Origin: an uncultured Myxococcales bacterium
Lineage (GTDB): Bacteria; Myxococcota; Myxococcia; Myxococcales; Myxococcaceae
DNA length: 64,000 bases
Reading direction: 5' to 3'
Assembly: GCA_937980205.1 (NCBI GenBank)
Contig: CALJKW010000009.1
Location: forward strand, 124,001 to 188,000
Below are positions 35,179 through 46,600 of this stretch, piece by piece (position 1 is the stretch's first letter; every line of letters begins with the position of its first letter). A program made the translations under genes and the position numbers. The notes beneath the pieces are model-generated. The model was not told the origin of the DNA. It saw only the letters and a list, made by a program, of their open reading frames with translations, and ran no database searches.

Positions 35179-36693
35179 TCAAACTCCCAGGAACTCGTCG
35201 GCGGCGGCGCCGTCGAGCGGGTCCTTCCCGTTGCGCGCGCAGTACTGCAGGAAGTCCTGCACGACCTCGAGCCCGGTCTGCAGGTGCTCGCAGGTCTCGG
35301 CGCCGTCGAGCTCGAACCAGACCGCGGCGCGGCCCGCCGCCGCAGCCGAGCCGGACAACAGCCCGAGCGCGGCGCGGAACGCCTCTTTGCGCTTCGGGTT
35401 CGGCTGGCCGAACAGCGACTTCTCTTTGATCTGCGCCGCCATGTAGAGGCGCATCAGGCACTGCATCGCGCGCGCCTCGGGCACCTCGGTGAAGCGGCCG
35501 TTCATGCCGTCGAGCCACGCGTTGAGCTTCTTGCGCTCGCCGCGGCCGTCGGCCGAGAGCACGCGGTTGCCCCCGCGCGGCGCCGCGCTGTCGGGCAAGA
35601 GCCCCAGCGCCGCCTCGGTGTGCCGCCAGAACGCCTGCGCCTCGTCGTCGGGCTCGTAGTCGACGAGCACGTCGAGGTCGCGGACCTTCGGCTTCGGGGG
35701 CGGCGGCGGCGCCTCTTCGAGCTCGATGACCTCGACCTCGGAGTCCTGGCTGACCGTCTTCGGCGGCGGAGGCGGCGCGCCCGCGTCGAGCACCGGCGGC
35801 ACCGGCAGCGGCCCCGGCGCGGGGGTCAGCTCGCGGCTCTCGACGATCTCGACCTCTCCGTCGGAGACCGGCTCGCCGGGACTCGAGGTGAGCAGATCGG
35901 CCTCGGACACGAACACCGACGGCGGCGACATCGCCGGCGGCGGCACCACCGCCACCGACGGATCGGACATCGGCGGAGGAGGCGGCGGCACCACCGCGGC
36001 GGCCAGCGCTCCGGGATCGGTCTTCAGCTTCTCGCGCGCGGCGGCCTCTTCGGCCTGCTCCTGCGCCTCGAAGAACTCGTCGAGGTAGGGGACGAGCTCC
36101 TTCCACAGGTGCTCGAGGCCCTTGTCGGTGCCGATGAGCTCCTTCGCGATCTCGGGGTTGTTGTACGCCTCGGTGACGATCGAGATGCGGCGCGCGAACC
36201 CGGCGCGCGAGGTGTCGACGAACAGCCGCGCGAGCTCGAGGTGGTAGAGGCAGGTCGCGAACTCGACGCGGCGATCGCCCTCGGGCGTGAGCGCGAGCAT
36301 CGCCTGCTGCAGCAGCGCCGCGTCGCCGCGCGCCTCGAAGCAGGCCTGCAGCGCGCGATCGATGCGCTTCGCCTCGAACGAGATGAGCATCTGGGAAGCG
36401 TCGATCCACAGCTGCGAGAGCGTGGGGTGCGCGGCGGCGAGCACGTCTCCGCTTCGGTCGCGCCAGAACTGCAGCAGCAGATCGGCGGTGTCGAGCATGT
36501 TGGCGCGGGCGTCGGGGTCTCCCTGCTTCGCGCACTCGAGCTCGAAGAGGGCGGCGGCGAACGCGGCGAGCTCTCCGGGGTGGGACTTGAGCACGTTCGT
36601 CTCGCCCCGCAGGCGGTCGACGTCCAGCAGCGATTCGGCGCACCGGCCGATGCTGGTGGAGATCGCTTTGTTCGCCAGGGGGGCTTCCGTCAC
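35179..36693 (-). CDS. Large helical protein with proline-rich linker, unknown function
   Basis: 504 residues from ATG 36693. The N-terminal half (1-240) is helical with many Leu/Ala/Glu residues and no signal peptide. A low-complexity linker (about 240-375) has poly-Pro runs and acidic stretches (DSEVEVIELEEAPPPPP). A C-terminal alpha domain follows (RKKLNAWLDGMNGRF, EARAMQCLMRLYMAAQIKEK). No family recognised. Probably cytoplasmic and possibly a scaffold for the LETM1-like protein encoded one base downstream. Confidence 0.7.
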   Translation of the reverse strand: MTEAPLANKAISTSIGRCAESLLDVDRLRGETNVLKSHPGELAAFAAALFELECAKQGDPDARANMLDTADLLLQFWRDRSGDVLAAAHPTLSQLWIDASQMLISFEAKRIDRALQACFEARGDAALLQQAMLALTPEGDRRVEFATCLYHLELARLFVDTSRAGFARRISIVTEAYNNPEIAKELIGTDKGLEHLWKELVPYLDEFFEAQEQAEEAAAREKLKTDPGALAAAVVPPPPPPMSDPSVAVVPPPAMSPPSVFVSEADLLTSSPGEPVSDGEVEIVESRELTPAPGPLPVPPVLDAGAPPPPPKTVSQDSEVEVIELEEAPPPPPKPKVRDLDVLVDYEPDDEAQAFWRHTEAALGLLPDSAAPRGGNRVLSADGRGERKKLNAWLDGMNGRFTEVPEARAMQCLMRLYMAAQIKEKSLFGQPNPKRKEAFRAALGLLSGSAAAAGRAAVWFELDGAETCEHLQTGLEVVQDFLQYCARNGKDPLDGAAADEFLGV

Positions 36694-36723
36694 GGGGGCA
36701 GTTGCATAGCCTAGCAGCAGGCG

Positions 36724-38229
36724 TCACGGCATCAGCGTCGGGTCCACGTGCAGCATCGTGGTCAAGGCCGTCGCGGCGCCGATGGGAAAGCCCCCCTTGA
36801 ACGGCGCGCGCGCGACGCTTGCACCCGGCGCGGCGATGGCGGTGACGCCGAAGACGTATTCTCCGCCGGGGATGACCTCGCCGAACGGCAGGCGGAACGA
36901 AGTGCCGGTGACCTCGAAGAAGGCGCCCTCGCTGACGTTGATGATCTGCCCGCTGCCGATGCGGGTGAAGCGGAACAGCGAGATGCCGTACGAGGTGGGC
37001 GTGCCGCTCGCCGGCGGGTCCCAGCTCAAGACCGGCAGCCGGGAGATCTGCGCGCGCTGAAGGCCGTCGGCCCCGTCGACGCGGATGTTCCGGGGCGGGC
37101 TGACCCGCGGAACCAGCGGCGCGGTGCCGACGGCCGACAGCAGGTCCTGCGTCACCATCGCGGTGGTGAGCGCGCGGGTGCCGCCGTCGGGGTAGTCGTA
37201 CGCGACCTGCATCGTGTAGCGGACGCTGACGAGCTTCGGCCACGACGCGGGAAACGGGTTGCCGGTGTCGAAGCTCGAGCTGACGTCCTGCGACAGCTGC
37301 TGCGGGCGCAGCACCGCGAGGTCCGGCGCCGCCGTGTACGCGCCGAGGTCCGCAGTGAACGGCAGCGCGGTCACCGTGACGGTCGAGGCGATCGCGGCCG
37401 CGCTCGGGTGCACCGCGCTGCGCAGGGCGTCGAACGCGCTCTGGCGGAAGTCGAGCGACAGGCGCTCCATCGTCGCGGGCGCGGCGAGGGCCACGGGCAC
37501 CTGCGTGAGCGCGTGATCCGCCATCGAGAACGCAGGCAGCACCGCCGCGCGCACGAGGGTGCGCAGCTCGAGCAGGCCGGCGTCTCCGACGGGGGCCGAC
37601 TGCAGCTGGGTGAGCGTCATCACGTCTCCGGCGTCGGCGTCGATGAGCGGGACGTAGCGGCCGCGGCGGGTGCCGCACGCGCTGAAGTAGCCGATGGGGA
37701 AGCTCGCGTCGGTGACGCCGGCGTCGGGCTGATCTGCGACGAACGCCTGGGCGTTGAGCGCCACGTAGCCCGCGTTCTCGGAGGTGAGCTGCAGCACGTC
37801 GGAGAACGGCTGCCACGGCTGCAGCCCCGTGACGTCGAGCTGGAGCACGACGGCGCCGCCGTCGCTGGCCGTCGCCCCCGAGCGGCCGAGGTTGGCGAGG
37901 CCCAGGTCGAGGTCGTCTTCGTTCGTCTCGAGGTTGTAGCCGTTGAGCGAGACGATGAACGGCCCGGGCGGGACGCCCCAGAACGTGCCGGTGCCGGCAC
38001 CGGTGACCTCCGGGTAGATGACGCGCTGGCCGGCGTCGTCGGTGATCAGCAGCTTCACGTCCGAGTCGATCAGGTCGAACGCCACGTCCTCGCGGCCGGC
38101 GGCGGTGACGAAGGTGCGCTGGCGCGTGACGTCGACGGTGCGGGAAAGACCGCCGCCGTCGGGGCCTGCTCCGCCGCCGCAGCGGCAGGCAGCGCAACAG
38201 GCGAGCATGGCCAGCGCAGCGAGTCGCAC
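36724..38229 (-). CDS. Lipoprotein with C-terminal fibronectin-like domain
   Basis: 501 residues from GTG 38229 (ATG 38208 is the alternative, but would shorten the signal). The N-terminus RLAALAMLACCAAC is a lipoprotein signal. The mature part is mostly beta-strand, with ITDDAGQRVIYPEV and VPPGPFIVSLNGYNLETNED resembling a small Ig/carboxypeptidase-regulatory-like domain. Near residue 395 a fibronectin-type segment begins (SRLPVLSWDPPASGTPTSYG). First gene of a minus-strand group: lipoprotein, then the Pro-rich protein 30 bases on, then the LETM1-like protein. Function unknown. Confidence 0.68.
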   Translation of the reverse strand: MRLAALAMLACCAACRCGGGAGPDGGGLSRTVDVTRQRTFVTAAGREDVAFDLIDSDVKLLITDDAGQRVIYPEVTGAGTGTFWGVPPGPFIVSLNGYNLETNEDDLDLGLANLGRSGATASDGGAVVLQLDVTGLQPWQPFSDVLQLTSENAGYVALNAQAFVADQPDAGVTDASFPIGYFSACGTRRGRYVPLIDADAGDVMTLTQLQSAPVGDAGLLELRTLVRAAVLPAFSMADHALTQVPVALAAPATMERLSLDFRQSAFDALRSAVHPSAAAIASTVTVTALPFTADLGAYTAAPDLAVLRPQQLSQDVSSSFDTGNPFPASWPKLVSVRYTMQVAYDYPDGGTRALTTAMVTQDLLSAVGTAPLVPRVSPPRNIRVDGADGLQRAQISRLPVLSWDPPASGTPTSYGISLFRFTRIGSGQIINVSEGAFFEVTGTSFRLPFGEVIPGGEYVFGVTAIAAPGASVARAPFKGGFPIGAATALTTMLHVDPTLMP

Positions 38230-38298
38230 CTGTTCGACAGGAAAGAGGACTTCGGGCCTTAGCGCAACAAGTCGTGGCTTGGTTATCCTTCGGGCTCC

Positions 38299-38748
38299 GT
38301 GTCCGAGCAGCAGCGCCAGCACCCGCAGCAGCAGCAGCTGAGCATCGACGAGTCGTCGCTGACCTCGGTGGCGCTCGAGACGCTGCAGCGCGCGCGCAAC
38401 TCCGACGGAGACGATCGGCTGGAGCTGGCGACCGAGCTCAACCGCCTCTTGCGCCGCGGCCCGCCGGAGGGCGAGCGCGAGCTGTGGGCTCAGTTCGTGC
38501 TCGAGCGCCTCGACGACGAGGCGTTTCACGACCTCTACGACGGCGACGGCATCTCGTGCCGGGCGGTCGCGGTCGAGGCGGTGCTCAGCCTCGGCTTCCC
38601 GCACGCGCTGCACCTCGAGCCGGATGACCTCGAGTACCTGCGGACGGTGAAGCCGTCGCGCATTGCTCCGAGCGGTTGGCGGGCGATGGCGGTCGTGACA
38701 GGGGTGCTCGCCGCCCTCTTCGCGCTCGCGTTCTTCATCCATTTGTAA
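38299..38748 (+). CDS. Small C-tail-anchored protein
   Basis: 149 residues from GTG 38299. The N-terminus is Gln-rich (RQHPQQQQL). The centre is acidic and helical (RLELATELNRLLRRG, FVLERLDDEAFHDLYDGDG). One membrane helix lies at the extreme C-terminus (AMAVVTGVLAALFALAFFIHL begins near residue 128), so it is probably tail-anchored in the inner membrane with the body in the cytoplasm. No family recognised. Confidence 0.68.
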   Translation: MSEQQRQHPQQQQLSIDESSLTSVALETLQRARNSDGDDRLELATELNRLLRRGPPEGERELWAQFVLERLDDEAFHDLYDGDGISCRAVAVEAVLSLGFPHALHLEPDDLEYLRTVKPSRIAPSGWRAMAVVTGVLAALFALAFFIHL

Positions 38749-38789
38749 CGGGCGCGTTTCGCCCCCATGGGCGCAGCCCGGGCGCCGAG

Positions 38790-38829
38790 GGTAATCGCGC
38801 GGATCGCCAGCGGAATTACCGACCGGTAA
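38790..38829. promoter_or_regulatory. GGTAA/TTACC inverted-repeat cluster
   Basis: GGTAAT (38790) pairs with ATTACC (38815), and TTACCGACCGGTAA (38816-38829) is a second palindrome with 5-bp arms. It lies upstream of the two-kinase operon at 38914 and is a candidate regulator site; the protein is unknown. Confidence 0.35.
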
Positions 38830-38859
38830 CAGCGACGCAACCGCCCGATCTCCGCTGCA

Positions 38860-38903
38860 GAAAGTGTTGCCGCTTCCTAATGTTTCCTTCCAGCAACACT
38901 TTC
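38860..38903. promoter_or_regulatory. Long-spaced perfect inverted repeat before the kinase operon
   Basis: GAAAGTGTTGC (38860-38870) and GCAACACTTTC (38893-38903) are perfect 11-base arms spaced by 22 bases, so equivalent points are 33 bases apart, about three helical turns. It ends ten bases before the ATG at 38914. Either a two-site operator or a 5' leader hairpin close to the start codon, where no clear ribosome site is seen. Confidence 0.5.
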
Positions 38904-38913
38904 CAACCGACTC

Positions 38914-40623
38914 ATGACTGACACGCTCATCGAAGCGCCCGCGGCCACGCGGCGAGAGGCTCCCATTTCCTCCCCACCGTCTTCCACGGCCGAGCTCCAG
39001 CGCGAGCTCGAAACGCAGAAGCAGATTGCGCGCAACCTCGGCAGGCTGGTCGACGCGGTCTCCTCGAACGGCTCGCTCGACGACGTCGCGAAGCTGCTGC
39101 TCGAGCTGTGCCTCGACTCGGCCGGGTCTGCGCTCGGCGTGATCCGCGTGCGTGAAGGCTCGAACCTGCGCGCGCGCGCCGCCATCGGCCTCGATGAAGA
39201 GGTGACCGACGGCTTCCACCTGCCGACGGTCACCGCGCTCGCGGGCATGGAGCCCGTCGGGGACGAGACGCTCTACGCTTCGGTGAACGCGCAGACCGGC
39301 TCGTGGAGCAAGCCGATGCGCGACCTCGGGCTGCAGGCGCTCTACGCGGTGCCGCTGCGCACCGGCGACCCCTCGACGGGCGCAGGGCTGCTCGCCGTCA
39401 TCTACATCGGCGCGGTGAACCCGCTGGTCTTCGCCGCCGAGCAGCGCAAGCTGCTCGCCGCGCTGTCGATGCACGGAGCGACCGCGCTCTCGCGCCGTCA
39501 CGCGACCGAACAGCTCGAGCAGGCGATTCGGGCGCGAGACGATCTGCTCGCGGTCGTCGCACACGACCTGCGCAACCCGCTCAACGTCATCACCGTGTCG
39601 GGCAACTCGCTGGTGCGCCGGCAGCCCGACCCGTCGATGCTGCGGCCGATCGAGCGCATCTTGCGCGCCACGCAGCGCGCCGATCGGCTGATCCGCGATC
39701 TGCTCGACGTGAACGCGATCGAGAGCGGCCGCTTCTCCGTCGAGCGGCGCAAGCTCGAGCCCGCCGACGTGCTGCTCTCGGCGCTCGAGTCGCAGCAGAG
39801 CGTCGCGGCCGACGCGTCCGTCATCCTCACCTCGGACATCGCTCCCGAGCTGCCGCCGATCGAGGCCGACGAAGAGCGCCTGCTCGAGGTGCTCGAGAAC
39901 CTCGTCGGCAACGCGGTGAAGTTCACCGAGCCCGGCGGCATCGTCACCATCGGCGCGGGCGCGACCGACAAGGAAGTGAAGATCTGGGTGAAGGACAACG
40001 GGCACGGCATCAAGCCCGAGCACCTGCCCCGCCTCTTCGATCGCTTCTGGCAGGCGCGCCGGCACGATCGCCGCGGCACGGGCCTGGGGCTCACCATCTG
40101 CAAGGCGATCGTCGACTCGCACGGCGGCCGCATCTGGGCCGAGAGCCAGCTCGGCATGGGCACGACGATGTGCTTCACGCTGCCGGTCAGCACCCAGGGC
40201 GCGAAGCCCGCCGCGCCGCAGACGGTCTCGAACATCCTGCTGGTCGACGACCGGCCGGAGAACCTGGTCGCGCTCAAGGCGATTCTGCAGAACCCGAACT
40301 ACCGCCTCGTCACCGCCACGAGCGGCGAAGAGGCGCTGCGGCTCGCGCTGCGCGAGCAGTTCGACGTCGCGCTGCTCGACGTGGCGATGCCGGGCATGGA
40401 CGGCGTCGAGGTCGCGGGCCACATGCGCGCGCTCGAGCGGTGCCGCGACATCCCCATCCTCTTCGTCACGGCGTTCGGCAACGACCCGCAGGAGATTCAC
40501 CGCGCGTACGCCGCGGGCGGCGCCGACTACCTGGTGAAGCCGCTCGACCCCGAGATCGTCCGCAAGAAGGTGGCCGTCTTCGCCTCGCTGCGCCGCAAGC
40601 GCGACGCAGAGACGGCGCGCTGA
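38914..40623 (+). CDS. GAF-domain hybrid histidine kinase
   Basis: 569 residues from ATG 38914. An N-terminal coiled segment leads to a GAF domain (about 45-195). HisKA carries His217 (VVAHDLRNPLNVI). The ATPase domain has VLENLVGNAVKFTEPGG, VKDNGHGIKPEHL and RGTGLGLTICKAI. A C-terminal receiver has Asp489 (FDVALLDVAMPGMDGVE) and ends in a conserved LVKPLDPE loop. Soluble. The giant HAMP kinase follows 36 bases downstream with a good AGGAG site, so the two are one operon and may form one phosphorelay. Confidence 0.92.
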   Translation: MTDTLIEAPAATRREAPISSPPSSTAELQRELETQKQIARNLGRLVDAVSSNGSLDDVAKLLLELCLDSAGSALGVIRVREGSNLRARAAIGLDEEVTDGFHLPTVTALAGMEPVGDETLYASVNAQTGSWSKPMRDLGLQALYAVPLRTGDPSTGAGLLAVIYIGAVNPLVFAAEQRKLLAALSMHGATALSRRHATEQLEQAIRARDDLLAVVAHDLRNPLNVITVSGNSLVRRQPDPSMLRPIERILRATQRADRLIRDLLDVNAIESGRFSVERRKLEPADVLLSALESQQSVAADASVILTSDIAPELPPIEADEERLLEVLENLVGNAVKFTEPGGIVTIGAGATDKEVKIWVKDNGHGIKPEHLPRLFDRFWQARRHDRRGTGLGLTICKAIVDSHGGRIWAESQLGMGTTMCFTLPVSTQGAKPAAPQTVSNILLVDDRPENLVALKAILQNPNYRLVTATSGEEALRLALREQFDVALLDVAMPGMDGVEVAGHMRALERCRDIPILFVTAFGNDPQEIHRAYAAGGADYLVKPLDPEIVRKKVAVFASLRRKRDAETAR

Positions 40624-40659
40624 TCACTGAACGTCTTTCGTTTTTACAGGAGCACCCAC

Positions 40660-43600
40660 ATGGCATCCCGAGAGCCGACCCCGACTGGCGCGGCAGCAAG
40701 TGTCTCCGTGCCCATCGCTTCTCCCCACAACGGCAACGGCAACCTCGACTCGCACGTCGAGCTGCAGGAGCTGTTGCGCGTCCTCTCCGCGATCCGCGAA
40801 GGCGACTTCAAGGTCCGCCTGCCCGGGCACTGGACGGGCCTGATGGGCAAGGTCGCCGACACGGTGAACGACGTCGTCGCGGCGAACGAGCAGATGGCCG
40901 GCCAGCTGCAGCGCACCGGTGAAGCGGTCGGTAAAGAAGGCCGCACCCGCCAGCGCGTGCGGTTCTCGCGCTCGACCGGCGCCTGGGGCGAGATGGAGAC
41001 GAGCGTCAACACGCTCATCGAAGACCTCGTCTGGCCGACCGCCGAAGTGACGCGCGCGCTCGCCGGCGTGGCGCAGGGCGACCTCTCGCAGACGATGCGC
41101 CTCGACGTCGAAGGGCGGCCGCTGCAGGGCGAGTTCTTGCGCTCGGCGACGATCGTCAACTCGATGATCAAGCAGCTCGGCGTCTTCACGTCCGAAGTGA
41201 CGCGCGTCGCTCGCGAGGTCGGTACGGAAGGCAAGCTCGGCGGCCAGGCCTCGGTGCCGGACGTGAGCGGCGTGTGGAAAGACCTCACCGACTCGGTGAA
41301 CTCGATGGCGTCGAACCTGACGGCCCAGGTTCGAAACATCTCGGAAGTGACGATCGCCGTCGCGAGCGGCGACTTGTCGAAGAAGATCACCGTCGACGTC
41401 CGCGGCGAAATTCTGCAGCTCAAAGAGGCCATCAACACGATGGTCGATCAGCTGCGCTCGTTCGCGTCCGAGGTGACGCGCGTCGCGCGCGAGGTCGGCA
41501 CCGACGGCAAGCTCGGCGGCCAGGCGATCGTGCCCGGCGTCGCCGGCACGTGGAAGGACCTCACCGACTCGGTGAACGCGATGTGCGGCAACCTGACCGA
41601 CCAGGTGCGCAACATCGCGCAGGTGACGACGGCGCTCGCGCGAGGAGATCTCTCGCAGAAGATCACCGTCGACGTGCGCGGCGAGATCCTCGAGCTGAAG
41701 AACACCATCAACACCATGGTCGATCAGCTGAACGCGTTCGCGTCCGAGGTGACGCGCGTCGCGCGCGAGGTCGGCACCGACGGCAAGCTCGGCGTGCAGG
41801 CCCAGGTGCCCGGCGTCGCCGGCACGTGGAAGGACCTCACCGACAACGTGAACTCGATGGCGTCGAACCTGACCGCCCAGGTCCGCAACATCGCCGAGGT
41901 GTCGACGGCGATCGCCAAAGGCGACCTGTCGCGCAAGATCACGGTGAACGTCTCGGGCGAGATCCTGCAGCTCAAGGAGACCATCAACACGATGGTCGAC
42001 CAGCTCAACGCGTTCGCCGGAGAGGTGACGCGCGTCGCTCGCGAGGTCGGCACCGAGGGCAAGCTCGGCGGCCAGGCCAGCGTGCCCGGCGTCGCCGGCA
42101 CGTGGAAGGACCTCACCGACAACGTGAACTTCATGGCGAACAACCTGACGACGCAGGTGCGAAACATCGCCGACGTCGCCACGGCCATCGCCACCGGAGA
42201 CCTCAGCAAGAAGATCACCGTCGAGGCGTCGGGCGAGATCTTGCAGCTCCGCGAGACGATCAACACGATGGTCGACCAGCTGAACGCGTTCGCCGGAGAG
42301 GTGACGCGCGTCGCGCGCGAGGTCGGCACCGAAGGCAACCTCGGCGGCCAGGCCGTCGTGCGCGGCGTCGCCGGCACGTGGAAGGACCTCACCGACTCGG
42401 TGAACTCGATGGCGTCGAACCTGACCGCTCAGGTGCGCAACATCGCCGACGTCGCGACGGCGATCGCGAAGGGCGACCTGTCGCGAAAGATCACCGTCGA
42501 CGTGAAGGGCGAGATTCTGGAGCTGAAGAACACCATCAACACGATGGTCGACCAGCTGAACTCGTTCGCGTCCGAGGTGACCCGCGTCGCGCGCGACGTC
42601 GGCACCGAGGGCAAGCTCGGCGGCCAGGCCGAAGTGCCCGGAGTCGCCGGCACGTGGAAGGACCTCACCGACAACGTGAACTCGATGGCGAAGAACCTGA
42701 CCGCTCAGGTTCGCAACATCGCCGAGGTCGCCACCGCGATCGCCTCGGGCGACCTGTCGAGGAAGATCACCGTCGACGTGCGCGGCGAGATTCTGCAGCT
42801 CAAGGAGACCATGAACACCATGGTCGACCAGCTCAACTCGTTCGCCGGCGAGGTGACGCGCGTCGCGCGCGAGGTCGGCACCGAAGGGCGTCTGGGTGGC
42901 CAGGCGCAGGTGCCCGGTGTCGCCGGCACGTGGAAAGCGCTCACCGACTCGGTGAACTTCATGGCCGGCAACCTGACGACGCAGGTGCGCAACATCGCCG
43001 ACGTGGCGACGGCCATCGCGAAGGGCGACCTGTCGCGAAAGATCACCGTCGACGTGAAGGGCGAGATCCTCGAGCTGAAGAACACCATCAACACGATGGT
43101 CGACCAGCTGAACTCGTTCGCGTCCGAGGTGACCCGCGTCGCGCGCGACGTCGGCACCGAAGGCAAGCTCGGCGGCCAGGCCGAGGTGCCCGGGGTCGCC
43201 GGCACCTGGAAGGACCTCACCGACAACGTGAACTCGATGGCGAAGAACCTGACCGGTCAGGTTCGCAACATCGCCGAGGTCGCGACCGCGATCGCGAACG
43301 GAGACCTGTCGAAGAAGATCACCGTCGACGTCCGCGGCGAGCTGCTGCTGCTCAAGGAGACCATCAACACGATGGTCGAGCAGCTGCGCTCGTTCGCCGG
43401 CGAGGTGACGCGCGTCGCCCGCGAGGTCGGCACCGAGGGCCGCCTCGGCGGTCAGGCCAACGTGCCCGGAGTCGCCGGCACCTGGAAGGACCTCACCGAC
43501 AACGTGAACCTGCTCGCCGGCAACCTCACCACGCAGGTCCGCAACATCGCCGAGGTGACGACGGCCGTCGCGCGAGGAGACCTGTCGCGCAAGATCTCCG

Positions 43601-46600
43601 TCGACGCGAAGGGCGAGATCCTCGAGCTGAAGAACACCATCAACATCATGGTGGACCAGCTCAACTCGTTCGCCGCCGAGGTGACGCGCGTCGCGCGCGA
43701 GGTCGGCACCGAGGGCAAGCTCGGCGGCCAGGCCGTCGTGCCGGACGTCGGCGGCACGTGGAAAGACCTCACCGACACGGTGAACTACATGGCGTCGAAC
43801 CTCACCGAGCAGGTGCGCGGCATCGCGAAGGTGGTGACCGCCGTCGCGAACGGTGACCTGCGCCAGAACTACACGGTGAAGTCGAAGGGCGAGGTCGCCG
43901 CGCTCGCGGACACCATCAACAACATGACGTCGACGCTCGCGACGTTCGCAGACCAGGTGACGACGGTCGCGCGCGAGGTCGGCACCGAAGGCCGGCTCGG
44001 CGGCCAGGCGAACGTGCCCGGCGCCGCCGGTACGTGGAAAGACCTCACCGACAACGTGAACCTGCTCGCCGCGAACCTGACGACCCAGGTGCGCGCGATC
44101 GCCGAGGTCGCCACGGCGGTGACGCAGGGCGACCTGACCCGGTCGATTCAGGTCGAGGCGAAGGGCGAGGTCGCCGAGCTCAAGGACAACATCAACACGA
44201 TGATCGACAACCTCCGTCTCACGACGGAGCGCAACAAGGAGCAGGACTGGCTCAAGACGAACCTGGCCCGCTTCACCGGCATGCTGCAGGGCCAGCGCGA
44301 TCTGGCCACCGTCGGTCGCATGCTGCTGTCCGAGCTCGCGCAGCTCATCGGCGCGCACCAGGGCGTCATCTACCGCACCGACGAGGGCGGCGAAGGCCAG
44401 GGCACCGAGCTGCGCCTGCTCGCGTCGTACGCGGACGACGGCCACCAGGGCCACCCGCGCAGGCTCGCGTTCGGCGAGGGCCTCGTCGGCCAGTGCGCGG
44501 TCGAGAAGCGCCGCATGCTGATCAGCGACCTGCCGCGCGAGGTGGTGCGCATCGGGTCGGGCCTGTTCACGGCCCCGCCGCGGAACATCGTCGTGCTGCC
44601 GGTTCACTTCGAAGGCCAGGTGAAGGCGGTCATCGAGCTCGCGACGCTGAACTTCTTCACCGCGTCGCACCTCGCGTTCCTCGATCAGCTGACGACGTCG
44701 ATCGGCATCGTGATGAACTCGATCGAGGCGACGATGCAGACCGAGTCGCTGCTCGAGCAGTCGCAGAAGCTCGCCGCAGAGCTCCAGGTCCAGCAGAAGG
44801 AGCTGCAGCAGACCAACGATCAGCTCGGCCAGAAGGCGCGTCAGCTCGCCGAGCAGAACGCCGAGGTCGAGCGCAAGAACCAGCAGATCGAGCAGGCGCG
44901 CCGCGCCCTCGAGGAGAAGGCCGAAGAGCTCGCGCTCACGTCGAAGTACAAGTCCGAGTTCCTCGCGAACATGTCGCACGAGCTGCGCACGCCGCTGAAC
45001 AGCATCCTGATCCTCGGCCAGCAGCTCGCGGAGAACCCCGAGGCGAACCTCTCTCCGAAGCAGGTCGAGTTCGCGCGCACGATTCACAGCGCGGGCACCG
45101 ATCTGCTGAACCTCATCTCCGACATCCTCGACCTGTCGAAGATCGAGTCCGGCACGGTCACCGTCGAAGCCGCGGAGGTGTACTTCAACGCGGTGCTCGA
45201 CTCGGTGGCGCGCCCGTTCCGCCACGTCGCGGATACGCGCGGCCTCACGTTCGACTACCAGCTCGACCCGCGCCTGGGCCGCTCGCTCACCACCGACGCG
45301 AAGCGCCTGCAGCAGGTGCTGAAGAACCTGCTCTCGAACGCGTTCAAGTTCACCGAGCACGGCGGCGTTCGCCTGAACGTGTCGCTGGCGACCGGTGGGT
45401 GGACTCCGGATCACCCGGTGCTGCAGTCGGCGGGCGCGGTCGTCGCGTTCGAGGTGAGCGACACGGGCATCGGCATTGCGCTCGACAAGCAGAAGATCGT
45501 GTTCGAGGCGTTCCAGCAGGCCGACGCAGGCACGTCGCGCAAGTACGGCGGCACGGGCCTCGGCCTCGCCATCTCGCGCGAGCTGTCGAACCTGCTCGGC
45601 GGCGAGATTCAGCTGAGGTCGGCGCCGGGCATGGGCTCGACGTTCACCCTGTACCTGCCGGTGAAGTACTCGGGCCCTGCGTCGCAGCGCGAGACGGGGC
45701 GGCAGGGTCAGTCCCAGCAGCACGCGCCGCAGGCTCAGCAGCCGCCGGCGCTCGCGAAGCCGCAGGCTCCGCAGCAGGTCAACGTGCGCGTCGCCGACGC
45801 CACGCCCGAGCGGGTGCCCGACGATCGCGCCGACATCCACCCGGGAGACGACACGCTGCTCGTGGTGGAAGACGACCCGCACTACGCGCGCGTGCTGGTC
45901 GACCTGGCGCGGCACAAGGGCTTCAAGGTGCTCGTCGCCGGTCGCGGCGCCGAGGCGCTCGAGCTCGCGCGCGAGTTCAAGCCGACGGCGATCTCGCTCG
46001 ACGTGTTCCTGCCCGACATGCTCGGGTGGACCGTGCTGTCGCACCTCAAGCAGGACTCGAGGCTGCGGCACATCCCGGTGCAGATCATCACGCTCGACGA
46101 GAACCGGCAGCACGGTCTGTCGCGCGGCGCGTTCTCGTTCGTGACGAAGCCGGCGACGACCGAAGGCCTCGAGCAGGCGATCGACCGGATCAAGAAGTAC
46201 TCCGAGCCGCGGCGGCGCAAGCTGCTCATCGTCGAGGACAACGAGGCCGAGCTGCTCAGCATCCGCACGCTGCTCGAGCACAGCGACATCGACATCGTGT
46301 CGGCGGCGACGGGCCAGCAGGCGCTCGCGGCGATTCAGTCGCAGACGATCGACTGCGTGGTGCTCGACCTGCGGCTGCCGGACATGTCCGGCGTCGAGGT
46401 GCTCGAGCGCCTGCAGAAGGACCCCCAGTTCCAGGATCTGCCGGTGGTCGTGTTCACGGGGAAAGAGCTCAGCCCCGAGCAGGACTCGCAGCTGCAGGAG
46501 CTCGCGCGCAAGGTCGTGCTCAAGGGCGTCGAGAGCCCCGAGCGCCTGCTCGACGAGACTGCGCTGTTCCTGCACCGCGTCGTCACCGACCTGCCGCCCG

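Noticed and set aside
38790..38829. GGTAA/TTACC cluster as a mobile-element end
   Set aside because: No flanking direct repeat or transposase, and the short palindromes fit a regulator site better.
41185..44220. CRISPR array or satellite DNA suggested by eleven regular repeats
   Set aside because: Units are 276 bp with no spacers and are an in-frame protein repeat with a domain signature.
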